Shown: in pieces, positions 45,946 to 54,592 of the stretch | How the letters are laid out: each line of letters begins with the position of its first letter | Position numbering within the stretch: the stretch's first letter is position 1 | Assembly: GCA_963738445.1 (NCBI GenBank) | Contig: CAVTWS010000004.1 | Coordinates: 124,001-188,000 of the forward strand | Direction: 5' to 3' | Length of the DNA stretch: 64,000 nucleotides | From: CAVTWS01 sp963738445 | Lineage (GTDB): Bacteria > Actinomycetota > Acidimicrobiia > Acidimicrobiales > SHLQ01 | Notes under the pieces: model-generated | What the model saw: the letters and a program-made list of their open reading frames with translations, nothing else | What the model was told of the DNA's origin: nothing | Databases searched by the model: none | Program-made: the position numbers and the translations under genes

Positions 45946-47025
45946 TCAGAAGGCGATCACCTGACGGACCACGTTGCCGTTGAGCATCTGATCGATGCCG
46001 TCGTTGATCTGATCGAGGGTGAGGCGCCGGGTGATCATGCCCTCGAGATCGAGCTTGCCGGTGCGCCAGAGCCCGAGCAGGCGATGGAAGTCGGTCCGGG
46101 TGTCGGCGCCGCCGTAATACGACCCAACCAGGGTCTTTTCGTTGAAGAACAGCTCGAACGCCGACAGCGGCAGGATCTGATCGGCCCGGCCTACGCCGAC
46201 GATGCACGTGGTGCCGCCCCGCCGCGTCATGTCGTACGCCGTGCGCATCACCGTGGCGTTGCCGATGCACTCCAAAGCGAAGTCGAAGCCGTCGCCCCCG
46301 GTCACCGACATCTTGGCGTCGTCGAGCTGGTCCGGGGTCACCGCCTGCGTGGCCCCGAAACGCCGCGCCTCGGCCAGCTTGTCCGGGTTGATGTCGACGG
46401 CGACGATCTCGGCCGCGCCCGCCAACCGGGCGCCCTGGATGGCCGAGATGCCGACGCCACCGGCCCCGAACACGACAACGGACGAGCCGACCGTCACCTT
46501 GGCCGTGTTGATCGACGCTCCAACGCCGGTCATGACGCCACAACCGATGAGCGACGCGATATCAAGGGGCACGTCGTCGGGAATCTTGACCACGGCCTGC
46601 TCCAGGAGCACGCAGTACTCGGCGAAGGTTCCCGCGCCGGCCATGGCACCGAGCACGGTGGAGCCCTGACGGAACTTGTCGGGGACCGGGGTGAACATCA
46701 GGGTGGTGCACAGGTTCGGTTGCTTCCGCCCCGTGCAGTAGATGCAGGACCCACAAGGCGGCGACCACACCACGATGACGTGGTCACCCGGCGCGACCGA
46801 GGTGACCCCGGGGCCGACGGTTTCGACGATCCCGGCGCCCTCGTGACCGAGCACGGCCGGCGTCTGTACCGGAAGGGTGCCGTTCATGGCCGAGACGTCG
46901 GAGTGGCAGAGCCCGGTGTGGGTGATCTTCACCAGGACCTGGCCGGCCGCGGGATCGGGCACCTCGACATCGTCGGCGATCTCCAACTCGGTGTCGCCGG
47001 TGGAACGAAGGATGGCAGCGCGCAT
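45946..47025 (-). CDS. Zinc-dependent alcohol dehydrogenase, MDR superfamily
   Basis: A 359-residue enzyme. The catalytic zinc site is in HTGLCHSDVSAMNG and GHEGAGIVE. The structural zinc cysteines are in CGSCIYCTGRKQPNLC (four Cys). The NAD fold is VVVFGAGGVGISAIQGARLAG. It resembles class III/NDMA-type dehydrogenases, oxidising alcohols or aldehydes. ATG 47025 has GGAGA upstream, and ATG 47082 would add 19 residues. It lies between the ferredoxin pair and the GNAT gene and may belong to the same catabolic region as the P450. Confidence 0.9.
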   Translation of the reverse strand: MRAAILRSTGDTELEIADDVEVPDPAAGQVLVKITHTGLCHSDVSAMNGTLPVQTPAVLGHEGAGIVETVGPGVTSVAPGDHVIVVWSPPCGSCIYCTGRKQPNLCTTLMFTPVPDKFRQGSTVLGAMAGAGTFAEYCVLLEQAVVKIPDDVPLDIASLIGCGVMTGVGASINTAKVTVGSSVVVFGAGGVGISAIQGARLAGAAEIVAVDINPDKLAEARRFGATQAVTPDQLDDAKMSVTGGDGFDFALECIGNATVMRTAYDMTRRGGTTCIVGVGRADQILPLSAFELFFNEKTLVGSYYGGADTRTDFHRLLGLWRTGKLDLEGMITRRLTLDQINDGIDQMLNGNVVRQVIAF

Positions 47026-47150
47026 GTGGGTCTCCGGGAGTTCGAGGTCGGGGTGGAGGTCTGGCCCCGAACGAGGCGTCACCCTACAACGGTGTCAGCA
47101 GCCCACGAAAACAGGGCGAGGCGAACTCGGCCGCCCGACGACCGGGAACC

Positions 47151-47717
47151 TCACAGGTAGATCGGACGAGACGGACGATCATCCTCGAGCACGGCGTAGA
47201 GCCACGCGTCACGGAACTCGTCACCGATGCGGAGATCGGCCCGCAGTCGCCCTTCGAGCACGAAACCGCATTTCTCCAGCACCCGGACCGACGCCGGATT
47301 GTCGACATCGCACGCCGCCCACACCCGGTGGAGACCGAGCTCGCCGAACGCCAGGTCGAGCATGAGCGACACCGCCTCCGTCGCCAGGCCGGCACGCCAA
47401 CGGTCGCGACGGAGGATGTAGCCGACCTCGGCTCGACGATGGGTGACGCTGTCGATGGTCAACCCGACCGTGCCGACGAGGTCGTCGTCACGGCGGTCGA
47501 CGATGCCGAGCGTGACCACCCGCCGGGGCCGCTGGCGACTCTCCCGGACGAGTTGACGCACGTACGTCGCCGCCTCCCCGGCCGTGGTCGGCCCGAGCGG
47601 GACATGGGCCACCGTGGTGTCGTCACCGGTCCAGCGCTGGACAGACCCGGTGTCGTGACGAGTGATCTCGCGAAGTCGGACGGACTCGCCCTCGATGGTC
47701 ACCGGAAACATCTCCAC
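47151..47717 (-). CDS. GNAT acetyltransferase, RimJ/RimL-like
   Basis: A 188-residue GNAT of the RimJ/SpeG type. It has RLREITRHDTGSVQRW at the N terminus, VGYILRRDRWRAGLATEAVSL (the acetyl-CoA loop R-x-x-GlA), and the C-terminal HRVWAACDVDNPASVRVLEKCGFVLEG (quoted as HRVWAACDVDNPAS and LEKCGFVLEG). It probably acetylates the N-terminal residue of a protein or a polyamine/antibiotic. ATG 47717 is the likely start, or ATG 47711 two codons on. Confidence 0.85.
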   Translation of the reverse strand: MEMFPVTIEGESVRLREITRHDTGSVQRWTGDDTTVAHVPLGPTTAGEAATYVRQLVRESRQRPRRVVTLGIVDRRDDDLVGTVGLTIDSVTHRRAEVGYILRRDRWRAGLATEAVSLMLDLAFGELGLHRVWAACDVDNPASVRVLEKCGFVLEGRLRADLRIGDEFRDAWLYAVLEDDRPSRPIYL

Positions 47718-47756
47718 GCACCGATCCTGGCACCACGAACACGAAATCCGGCGCCG

Positions 47757-48722
47757 TCAACCCTGGGCGAGCTCGGCGACCAGTGCCAGGTGATCGGCGG
47801 TGTACGAACCTCCGACGTTCGAGCGGCTGTCCGCAGCGACCTGCCAGACGGCAAAGGCTTCGGCGAAATCACCAGCCAACGTGTCGAAGTCGAAGGTGGT
47901 GGCCGTCGGCCACCAGGCCACCTCGGGCCCGGCACCGCGAGCGTCCCGCCACCGCTGCCGATCGGCCTCGCTGTTGAGGGTCACGTCGACGGCGTGACCG
48001 AGCTCATGGGCCAGCACCCGGGCCACGACCGACGCCGTGTCGCCGCTGCGGACATACACCTCGATGAGGTCCGAGTCCGGGAAGGTCAGGCCGCGCACGC
48101 CGCTGCGCCCGGACAGATATCGAATCGTCCAACCGCTGAGCATCTGCCGGAACGGGTAGGCGATCAGGCGCTCAGCTTCGGCGCCGAGCGCCTCGTTCGA
48201 GGCTGGCGGTACCTCCACGGGCGGTGCCGGCGGTGGTGGGGTCGTGGTCTCCACCGGAGGCACGGTCTCGGGCACGACCACGGTGGTCTCCGGAGCCGGG
48301 ACCAGGAACGAGAGATCGATGGGTACGGCCGGGGGCACCGACGTCGCCGGCGCCGGTCGGGGCGGGACCGGCGGCGAAGGGTTGCTCGTGCTCACCGGCG
48401 GGAGGCTCGTCGACGTCGATGTCTGCGGCACGGTGCTCGATGACGCGACGGCTGCCGCCGGTTCGTCGCCGTGCTCCGGCTCGCCGAGCCCGGGGTCGGT
48501 CGGCTGCTCCGCCGGTTCGGCGCCCCGCTCGACGTCGGGATCATCGGTCGGCCGTTCGACGACGACGCCGAGCACCTCGGTCGCCACCGCGCCGGTCGGC
48601 CCCGCGTCCGGGCCCGATGAGGCGACGGTCGTCGCCACGATCGCCGTCACCACCACGAGGATCGCGACCGGAACCCATCGAGCGCGGAGGCCCGAGATGT
48701 GCCGTCTGAAAGACATCGCCAC
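47757..48722 (-). CDS. Membrane-anchored HExxH protein with Pro/Thr-rich linker
   Basis: A 321-residue protein. It has an N-terminal signal anchor (VPVAILVVVTAIVATTVASS), a long Pro/Thr/Ser-rich spacer of about 120 residues, and a C-terminal domain with VLAHELGHAVDV, an HExxH zinc motif, followed by DTLAGDFAEAFAVW, a candidate third ligand. This resembles exported SprT/M-type metallopeptidases tethered across the cell wall. No similar named family is certain. ATG 48716 is an alternative start. It is divergent from the P450 gene. Confidence 0.7.
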   Translation of the reverse strand: MAMSFRRHISGLRARWVPVAILVVVTAIVATTVASSGPDAGPTGAVATEVLGVVVERPTDDPDVERGAEPAEQPTDPGLGEPEHGDEPAAAVASSSTVPQTSTSTSLPPVSTSNPSPPVPPRPAPATSVPPAVPIDLSFLVPAPETTVVVPETVPPVETTTPPPPAPPVEVPPASNEALGAEAERLIAYPFRQMLSGWTIRYLSGRSGVRGLTFPDSDLIEVYVRSGDTASVVARVLAHELGHAVDVTLNSEADRQRWRDARGAGPEVAWWPTATTFDFDTLAGDFAEAFAVWQVAADSRSNVGGSYTADHLALVAELAQG

Positions 48723-48861
48723 GGTCTAGTGAGCCGGGCCACCCGGGCGTATGCGTCCGGTGACCCTTCTCCCTGGGTCGGCCGGCACCGCCGCGACGTG
48801 CCGTTCGCCCCAGTGGGGGCCGGGCGCTACGGTTCGGCGAGATCACCAGGAGGGGAGCACC

Positions 48862-50178
48862 ATGGCTGACCGCGATGCCGACCTGTCCGACATCGACCTG
48901 ATGGACAAGGACGCGTTCCAGGCCCAACAGCACCACGACTGGCTGCGCCGACTGCGCGCCAGCGGCAACGGGATCCACTGGATGACCGAGCCCGACGGCC
49001 CCGGCTTCTGGGCCGTCACCCGCCATGACCACATCCGCGAGGTCAGCCGGCACCCGGAGCGGTTCTCCAGCAACAAGGGCGGCACGCAGATCGTCGACAA
49101 CCTGGAACCCGATGCCCAGATGCGTCGCGACAGCATCATGCTCGACATGGACGCGCCCCGGCACACGCGGTATCGCAAGCTGGTCAACAAGGGCTTCACG
49201 CCACGGATGATCGGGCTGCTCGAGTCCTATCTCAGAAACCGCACCCAGCGCATCGTGGACGCGGTCTGCGAACGGGGCGAGGCCGACTTCGTCACCGACC
49301 TGTCCGCCGAGCTGCCGCTGCAGGCCATCGCCGAGATGCTCGGCGTCCCCGTCGAGGACCGCTCCAAGATCTTCGAGTGGACCAACGCCATGATCGGGGC
49401 GGACGACCCGGACTTCAGCACCGATCGAGCCGATGTCGACCGCGCCTTCGGCGAGCTCTACGAGTACTCCCACCGACTCCAGACCGAGCGCCGCAACCAG
49501 CCGGCCGACGACATCGTCACCACACTGCTCGGCGCCGAAATCGATGGTGATGCACTCAGCGAGTTCGAGTTCGACATGTTCTTCCTGCTCCTGTGCGTCG
49601 CCGGGAACGAGACGACCCGCAACACAGCGTCGTGGGGCATGCTCGAGTTCCTCCGCCGGCCCGAAGAGTGGCAACGATTCTGTGCCGACCCGGACGGCTT
49701 GATGCCGACCACCGTCGAGGAGATCACCCGCTGGGCCTCGCCCGTGCTCCACTTCCGCCGCACCGCCACCATCGACACCGAGCTCGCCGGCACCGCCATC
49801 CGCGAGGGCGACAAGGTGGTGATCTGGTACATCAGCGGTAACCGGGACGAACGCGTCTTCGCCGATCCCTACACCTTCGACATCACCCGCTCCCCGAACG
49901 ACCACATCGGGTTCGGGGGCGGAGGTCCGCACTTCTGCCTGGGCGCCAACCTGGCCCGGATGGAGATCCGCCTGCTGTTCAACGAGCTCGCCACCCGCCT
50001 CCCCGACATGGCCCTGGCCGGTGAGCCCACGTTCCTACGCTCGAACTTCATCGGCGGGATCAAACGGCTCCCCGTGACCTTCACCCCGACCCCTTCCACC
50101 CACACCTCGGTGACGGCCGGCCTCGGTGTCGCCGAGCAGTGGGGTGGCCAGGGTTACGGCCACCGGGTCGACTCCTAG
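48862..50178 (+). CDS. Cytochrome P450, CYP125/CYP142-like
   Basis: A 438-residue bacterial P450. The haem-binding loop is FGGGGPHFCLGANLARME with the thiolate Cys. The I-helix is LLCVAGNETTRNTASW (GxExT oxygen-activation motif), the ExxR is in EEITRW, and the meander is FADPYTFDITR. The overall layout resembles CYP125-family sterol-side-chain hydroxylases of actinobacteria. It needs a ferredoxin and reductase such as those at 44398-45808. AGGAGGGG precedes ATG 48862. It is divergent from the membrane HExxH gene and convergent with the ArsC-family gene. Confidence 0.9.
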   Translation: MADRDADLSDIDLMDKDAFQAQQHHDWLRRLRASGNGIHWMTEPDGPGFWAVTRHDHIREVSRHPERFSSNKGGTQIVDNLEPDAQMRRDSIMLDMDAPRHTRYRKLVNKGFTPRMIGLLESYLRNRTQRIVDAVCERGEADFVTDLSAELPLQAIAEMLGVPVEDRSKIFEWTNAMIGADDPDFSTDRADVDRAFGELYEYSHRLQTERRNQPADDIVTTLLGAEIDGDALSEFEFDMFFLLLCVAGNETTRNTASWGMLEFLRRPEEWQRFCADPDGLMPTTVEEITRWASPVLHFRRTATIDTELAGTAIREGDKVVIWYISGNRDERVFADPYTFDITRSPNDHIGFGGGGPHFCLGANLARMEIRLLFNELATRLPDMALAGEPTFLRSNFIGGIKRLPVTFTPTPSTHTSVTAGLGVAEQWGGQGYGHRVDS

Positions 50179-50183
50179 AGAGC

Positions 50184-50289
50184 GCGCGCCGATAGGCGCA
50201 CGGCGAGACTTCCGAACCGTTGTCGTCACCTGCTGACGCAGGCGACAAGCCCGCGTTGCTTGCTGGGTCGGCCCCGCCTATCGGTGCGC
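50184..50289. repeat. 15-bp inverted repeat enclosing a strong hairpin
   Basis: Arms GCGCGCCGATAGGCG (50184-50198) and CGCCTATCGGTGCGC (50275-50289) pair over 15 bp with one G-U. The 76-nt interior contains TTGTCG/CGACAA enclosing CCTGC-TGAC-GCAGG (about 50219-50247). It fills the gap between the convergent P450 and ArsC-family genes. It could be a bidirectional terminator or a stable 3' RNA structure. No tRNA anticodon arm is evident. Confidence 0.6.
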
Positions 50290-50314
50290 AGCCTCCTAGC
50301 AGGGCTCGCCGCCT

Positions 50315-50674
50315 CTACGCGCTCAGGAACTCTGCGACCCGGTCGCGAGGGCGGCCGATGATCGCCCGATCGGCCGTGGCCAAGACCGGGCGCTGGAGCA
50401 ACCGCGGGTGCGCCACCAGAATGTCGACCACCGCGTCCGGGCGGCCCACGAAGTCCTGCGGATCCAGGCCGAGCTTGTCGAAGAAGCTGTCCTTACGCAC
50501 GAGATCCTCGACCGGATCCTCCAGCCGAGCGACCAGGGACTCGAGCTCGTCCCGACCCGGCTTCGTCTTGAGGTAGAGGTTGATGTCGACCTCGATGCCT
50601 TTTTCGCCGGCGACCGCCAGCGCGTAGTCGGACGTACTTCAGTTGGGGTTGTGATACACGGTGACCGCGGCCAT
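50315..50674 (-). CDS. Arsenate-reductase-like protein with in-frame UGA (candidate Sec12)
   Basis: From ATG 50674 (GAGGAGG 5 nt upstream) the frame reads MAAVTVYHNPN, then TGA at codon 12 (50641-50639), then 107 open codons to a TAG. In ArsC, Cys12 is the catalytic residue of the YHNPxC motif. Here R60, R95 and R108 match the substrate-binding Arg60, Arg94 and Arg107. The total is 119 residues. The UGA is followed by a SECIS-like hairpin. The best reading is selenocysteine at the active site, with a sequencing substitution as the main alternative. ArsC enzymes reduce arsenate with thiols, and related Spx-like proteins regulate. The substrate is inferred. Confidence 0.75.
50605..50622 (-). 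promoter_or_regulatory. Candidate bacterial SECIS hairpin after the in-frame UGA
   Basis: On the minus strand, CGCTGGC-GGTC-GCCGGCG forms a 7-bp stem (one G-U) with a GGUC loop. The GG of the loop is 24-25 nt after the UGA, within the range described for bacterial SECIS elements, where a G and U in a small apical loop contact SelB. It lies in the coding sequence, as bacterial SECIS elements must. Confidence 0.65.
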
Positions 50675-50751
50675 CGTTCCTCCTCGACCGGCGAGGCGAC
50701 ATGGCTCGGCCCGGCGGAGGCCAACCATACCCGTCGGCCGTACCGGTGGCC

Positions 50752-50757
50752 TACGGT
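50752..50757 (+). promoter_or_regulatory. -10 element of a leaderless promoter (methyltransferase)
   Basis: TACGGT lies 6 nt before ATG 50764 with no Shine-Dalgarno, the pattern repeated at several starts in this window. Confidence 0.5.
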
Positions 50758-50763
50758 GGCGGC

Positions 50764-51378
50764 ATGGGCTTCTACCGCGACCAGATCCTTCCCCGTGTCG
50801 TCGACAAGGCGCTCGGCAACGCCGAGATCGGTCGGTGGCGGTCTCGAACCACGGCCGGCCTCACCGGCGAGATCGTCGAGATCGGTTTCGGATCCGGGTT
50901 GAACGTGCCCGTCTACCCGACCGATCTGACCTGCGTGCACGCGATCGATCCGGCGACGGTCGGTCGCAAGCTCGCCGCCCAACGCGTCGCCTCGAGCGCC
51001 ACCACCGTGACCTACGCCGGGCTCGACGGCGAGGTGCTTCCCTTCGCCGACGCCAGTCTCGACGGCGCCCTGTGCACCTTCACGTTGTGCACGGTGCCTC
51101 ACCCGGAGCGGGCGCTGGCCGAGCTGATGCGGGTGGTGCGACCCGGAGGCCGGTTCCACCTGGTCGAACACGGCCGCTCGCCCGAACCCTCCGTGGCACG
51201 GTGGCAGGAGCGCATCGAACCGATCCAGCGTCGGTTGTTCGACGGTTGCCACCTGAGCCGTGACACCGTCGATCTGCTGACGCGCGCCGGTTTCGAGATC
51301 GTCGATCTCGAGCAGCGGTACGTCAAGGGGCCGAAACCGTTGAGCTACTTCACCCGCGCCGCGACGATCCGCCCGTGA
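50764..51378 (+). CDS. Class I SAM-dependent methyltransferase
   Basis: A 204-residue Rossmann-like methyltransferase. Motif I is IVEIGFGSGLNVPVYP (GxGxG-type loop), the acidic residue after beta-2 is in VHAIDPATVG, motif II is the LPFADASLDGALCTFTLCTV region, and motif IV is LMRVVRPGGRFHLVEHGRS. It resembles small-molecule or phospholipid methyltransferases. It is divergent from the ArsC-family gene with 89 nt between starts. A detoxification link is possible but not shown. The acceptor is unknown. Confidence 0.85.
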   Translation: MGFYRDQILPRVVDKALGNAEIGRWRSRTTAGLTGEIVEIGFGSGLNVPVYPTDLTCVHAIDPATVGRKLAAQRVASSATTVTYAGLDGEVLPFADASLDGALCTFTLCTVPHPERALAELMRVVRPGGRFHLVEHGRSPEPSVARWQERIEPIQRRLFDGCHLSRDTVDLLTRAGFEIVDLEQRYVKGPKPLSYFTRAATIRP

Positions 51379-51420
51379 CCGTGGCGTAGGTCGCCTCCGT
51401 CGACGGACGGCACGAAACGC

Positions 51421-52251
51421 TCAGAAGCCGCGCCACACCGGGTCCCGCCGCTCCCGGAACGAGTTGACACCCTCCTGCGCGTCGGCGGCGCCGTTGTTCG
51501 CCTCGACCAACCAGGCCTCCATCTGGGCCATCGTGTCGCGGTCAGCATCGAGTCCCTTGTTGACCAGGAACTTGGTCATCATCAACGCCCGGGTGGGTCC
51601 CACGGCAAGCCGTTCGGCCCAGGCTCGCGCCGTGTCGGCGAGATCGGCGAACGGTACGACGGCGTTGCACAACCCCAGGTCGAGCGCTTGGGCTGCGGGC
51701 ACGTCGTCGGCGAAGAACATCAGCTCTTTGGCCTTGTGGGGACCGATCAGTTTCGGCAGCAGCCAAGCCCCCAGACCGTCGGGGATCAGCCCTCGTCGCG
51801 CGAACACCTCGATGAACTTGGCGGTGTCGGCCATGATCACCAGATCACACGCCAAGGCGATGTGGGCGCCGACCCCGGCGGCGGTGCCGTTCACGGCGGC
51901 GATCACGGGGAGCTCGCAGTCCATGATGGCGGGCACCAGTCGGAGCTGGCCTTCGAGCATCATGCGGCGGGGCTCGCCCACGATCAGGTCGGGCGCACCC
52001 TCGGGCCGTGCCGGATACGCGCGGTCGGTCGAGATGTCGGCGCCCGGGCAGAACATCTTCTCCCCCGCCGCCGTGAGGACAACGGCTCGGGCATCGAAGT
52101 GCCCGTTCAAGCCCTCCAGGAGATGACGGATGCGGTCGCGGCACTCGGGGGTGATGGCATTGCCCCGTTCGGGGCGGTTGATGGTGATCCAGGCCACGTC
52201 GTTGTCGATGCGGAAGAGAATCTGCTCGTCGAGCGGGCGGTCATCGGCCAT
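51421..52251 (-). CDS. Enoyl-CoA hydratase/isomerase family protein
   Basis: A 276-residue crotonase. It has WITINRPERGNAITPECRD at the N terminus, the first oxyanion loop MFCPGADIS, the second GTAAGVGAHIALACDLVIM, and FARRGLIPDGLGAWLLPKLIG. It catalyses hydration or isomerisation of an acyl-CoA. The Glu/Asp equivalents needed for hydration are not all clear, so the exact reaction is open. ATG 52251 follows GAGGAC. The neighbours include an MDR dehydrogenase and a P450, suggesting lipid or sterol catabolism. Confidence 0.88.
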   Translation of the reverse strand: MADDRPLDEQILFRIDNDVAWITINRPERGNAITPECRDRIRHLLEGLNGHFDARAVVLTAAGEKMFCPGADISTDRAYPARPEGAPDLIVGEPRRMMLEGQLRLVPAIMDCELPVIAAVNGTAAGVGAHIALACDLVIMADTAKFIEVFARRGLIPDGLGAWLLPKLIGPHKAKELMFFADDVPAAQALDLGLCNAVVPFADLADTARAWAERLAVGPTRALMMTKFLVNKGLDADRDTMAQMEAWLVEANNGAADAQEGVNSFRERRDPVWRGF

Positions 52252-52416
52252 GGGGTCCTCGAGTCGGGTCGGCGTCAGAGAAGGGACGCGTGGCGCCGTG
52301 CGCGCCGGTGGCCTCCCGTCGGGCGGTTCGGTCCGCGGCGCACGGTCCGAGACGATTCTGCCCGAGCCCGGTGCCCACCGCCCCTTCCGGCCCGGTCGTC
52401 CCACCCGGTCGGCGCG

Positions 52417-53365
52417 TCACTGGAGCGGATCGATCACGACCTTGATGGCGCCGGCGCGCTTGTCGGATGCCGCGGCGAACGCGGCCGGCGCCTCGGCCAG
52501 CGCGAACCGGTGCGTGATCAGGGAATCGGCGATGGCCGAATCGGCGGCGAGCACCTGCGCAGCCACGTCCACGTCCCTCGATGACCCGACCCGGCCGTAC
52601 ATCGTGGCCGGGACCAGGCTCACCTCCTTGGCGCACAGGGCCATGGCCGGCAACGGCACGTCGCCCCAGTAGCTCCCGAGCACCAGTACCGTGCCACCCG
52701 GGCGGCACAACTTGACCGCGCGCTCCAGTGCCGATGCGGTACCCGCAGCCTCGACCACCACGTCGTACATCTGGTGATCGCCGACCGGTGCCGCGCCGAG
52801 CCGCTCGGCCGCGGCGCGCTCGGTGTTCGTGCCGTGCCTCCAGAGCGGCCGGCGCACCGAGGAAGCGGGCCGCGGCGACGGTGCTCAATCCGATGGCGCC
52901 ACCGCCCACCACCGCCAGCGATCCGGTAGGCGAGCTCAGGCGTCGAAGACCGTGCACGGCCACGGCGAGCGGCTCGACCAGGCACGCCACCCGGGGCTCG
53001 ACGCCGCTCGGCAAGGCGACCAGGGTCGCCGCCGGAACCAGGCATCGCGGCGCCATCCCTCCGTCGAGGGACACCCCGACGATCCGCGGCGGCGGAGAAC
53101 CCTGGCACCGGGTGTGATGCCCGGCTTCGCACATGTCACAGACGAGACACGACACCAGGGGCTCCACCGCGACGGCTCGACCGTCGGCGGTGACCCCGGC
53201 GATCTCGTGACCGAGCGTGATCGGCACGTTGGACAGCCACTCGACGAGGCGGAGGTCACTGCCGCAGACCCCCACGGAGTGCACGTGGACGAGCACACCG
53301 TCGCCGCTCGGCTCGTCGACCTCGACCACGCTCGCCACCCCATCGACTGTTCGCACCGCCAGCAT
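52417..53365 (-). CDS. MDR-superfamily zinc alcohol dehydrogenase, frameshifted
   Basis: A sorbitol/threonine-dehydrogenase-like MDR enzyme of about 316 residues. It has HSVGVCGSDLRLVEW (catalytic Cys), LGHEIAG, CLVCDMCEAGHHTRC (structural Cys) and the NAD fold VVGGGAIGLSTVAAARFLGA. After LEARHEH the frame slips by one base near 52823 and continues RAAAERLGAAPVGD, then YDVVVEAAGTASALERAVKL and GGTVLVLGSYWGD. Both halves are clearly one protein. ATG 53365 has GGAGGTGG upstream. An assembly indel is the likely cause. The substrate is unknown. Confidence 0.88.
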
Positions 53366-53526
53366 GGCCACCTCCGGGACTCGATCTCGCACCCTTCCTC
53401 GTACCGGCGGCCACCGTCAACCGCGGTTGGACCATCCATGCCTCGGGCGTCGATCGCCTCGCCCCCTCGATCGCGTCCCTAGGCTGGCCGAGTGGACGTG
53501 ATCGAGACTGCCCGACGCCAGCGATC

Positions 53527-54510
53527 GTGAGCGGCCCTCGACTCGCCCCCGGCGCGACGGACATGGCCGTGCGCGACTTGCAACGTCGTCTCACCGCCGC
53601 CGGCCAGACCGTCGGCAACGACCGCGCCGGGTGGTACGGGCCCGGCACCGAACAGGCCGTCCGGTCGTTCCAGGCGGACCGAGGGCTCGAGGTTGACGGC
53701 GTCTGCGGGCCCCACACGTGGGCTGCGCTCGTGGAGTCCGGCTTCGAGCTCGGTGATCGGCTGCTGTACCTCCATGTCCCGATGCTCAGGGGCGACGACA
53801 TTCACCAGCTCCAGTTGGCGCTGTCGTCGCTCGGCTTCCATCGCGGCCGGGTCGACGGCATCTTCGGGCCGGAGACGCGCGACGCCGCCAACGAATTCCA
53901 GCGCAACGTCGGTCTGAGCGCGGACGGCGTCGTCGGTCCGGACACCATCAGCGCGATGCGCCGCCTCGGCCGCCGGCCCGGCACCTCCGTCCCCGTGGCC
54001 GTCGTGCTGGAGCAGCGGCACCATGAGGACGGGCCCCGGACCCTGGCCGGAGTACGGCTCCTACTGGCCGACGGCGGCGGCGCGGCAGTCCTCGCCGGCG
54101 GTCTGGCGCGCGCCCTTCGCGACAAGGGGGCGGTTGTGCTGACCCTCACCCATCCCGACGGTTCTGTCATGGCGTCGACCGCCAACCGGTTCGGCGCCGA
54201 CGTCTTCCTCGCCTTCGAGCTGAGCGACCGCAAAGAGTGCGCGGTGCGGTTCTTCGCCACCGACGGCTTCGAGTCACCCGCCGGGCGCCTCCTCGCCGAG
54301 CGAATCGACGAGAAGCTCCACCAGCGATCGACCCTTTGTCCCGGTGTCGTCGAAGGCAAACGGCTCCCGGTCCTGCGTGAGACCCGCATGCCGGCCGTCA
54401 CCGTGCGGCTCGGTCCCGCCGTGCTCGTCACCAGTCATCCGATCGACCTCGTCAGCGCCTTGGTGGACGCCATCGAAGACTGGCTCCGAGCCGCCTACCC
54501 ACAGCTTTGA
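53527..54510 (+). CDS. cwlM: CwlM-like peptidoglycan-binding protein with inactive amidase domain
   Basis: A 327-residue protein. It has two PG-binding domains (LQRRLTAAGQTV..GPGTEQAVRSFQADRGL and LQLALSSLGFHRGRVDGIFGPET, read as separate motifs), then an amidase_3-like domain. Zn ligands of active amidases (an initial HxG and a later LHxN His) are not present, where LLADGGGAAV and DVFLAFELSD appear. In actinobacteria CwlM lies beside parB and is catalytically dead, regulating MurA by PknB phosphorylation. GTG 53527 is the start, with TAGGCT at 53480. It converges on parB. Confidence 0.82.
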   Translation: MSGPRLAPGATDMAVRDLQRRLTAAGQTVGNDRAGWYGPGTEQAVRSFQADRGLEVDGVCGPHTWAALVESGFELGDRLLYLHVPMLRGDDIHQLQLALSSLGFHRGRVDGIFGPETRDAANEFQRNVGLSADGVVGPDTISAMRRLGRRPGTSVPVAVVLEQRHHEDGPRTLAGVRLLLADGGGAAVLAGGLARALRDKGAVVLTLTHPDGSVMASTANRFGADVFLAFELSDRKECAVRFFATDGFESPAGRLLAERIDEKLHQRSTLCPGVVEGKRLPVLRETRMPAVTVRLGPAVLVTSHPIDLVSALVDAIEDWLRAAYPQL

Positions 54511-54526
54511 CCACAGCCTGGGGACA

Positions 54527-54577
54527 ACTCTGACGATGAGCTGCGGCTCGACGGTTCATCCAGCCTCACGTCAGAGT
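54527..54577. terminator. Inverted repeat between cwlM and parB
   Basis: ACTCTGACG (54527-54535) and CGTCAGAGT (54569-54577) form a perfect 9-bp inverted repeat with a 33-nt spacer in the 82-nt convergent gap. It could serve as a bidirectional terminator. Confidence 0.4.
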
Positions 54578-54592
54578 CGAGAGTTCCCTCGA

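Noticed and set aside
50184..50289. Possible selC (tRNA-Sec) in the gap next to the UGA gene
   Set aside because: The paired arms are too long for an acceptor stem, and no UCA anticodon loop or T-loop is seen. selC must be sought elsewhere.
50315..50500. Separate short gene formed by the C-terminal part of the ArsC-like frame
   Set aside because: It lacks a ribosome site and would drop the conserved active-site N terminus. The full frame with UGA explains the homology better.
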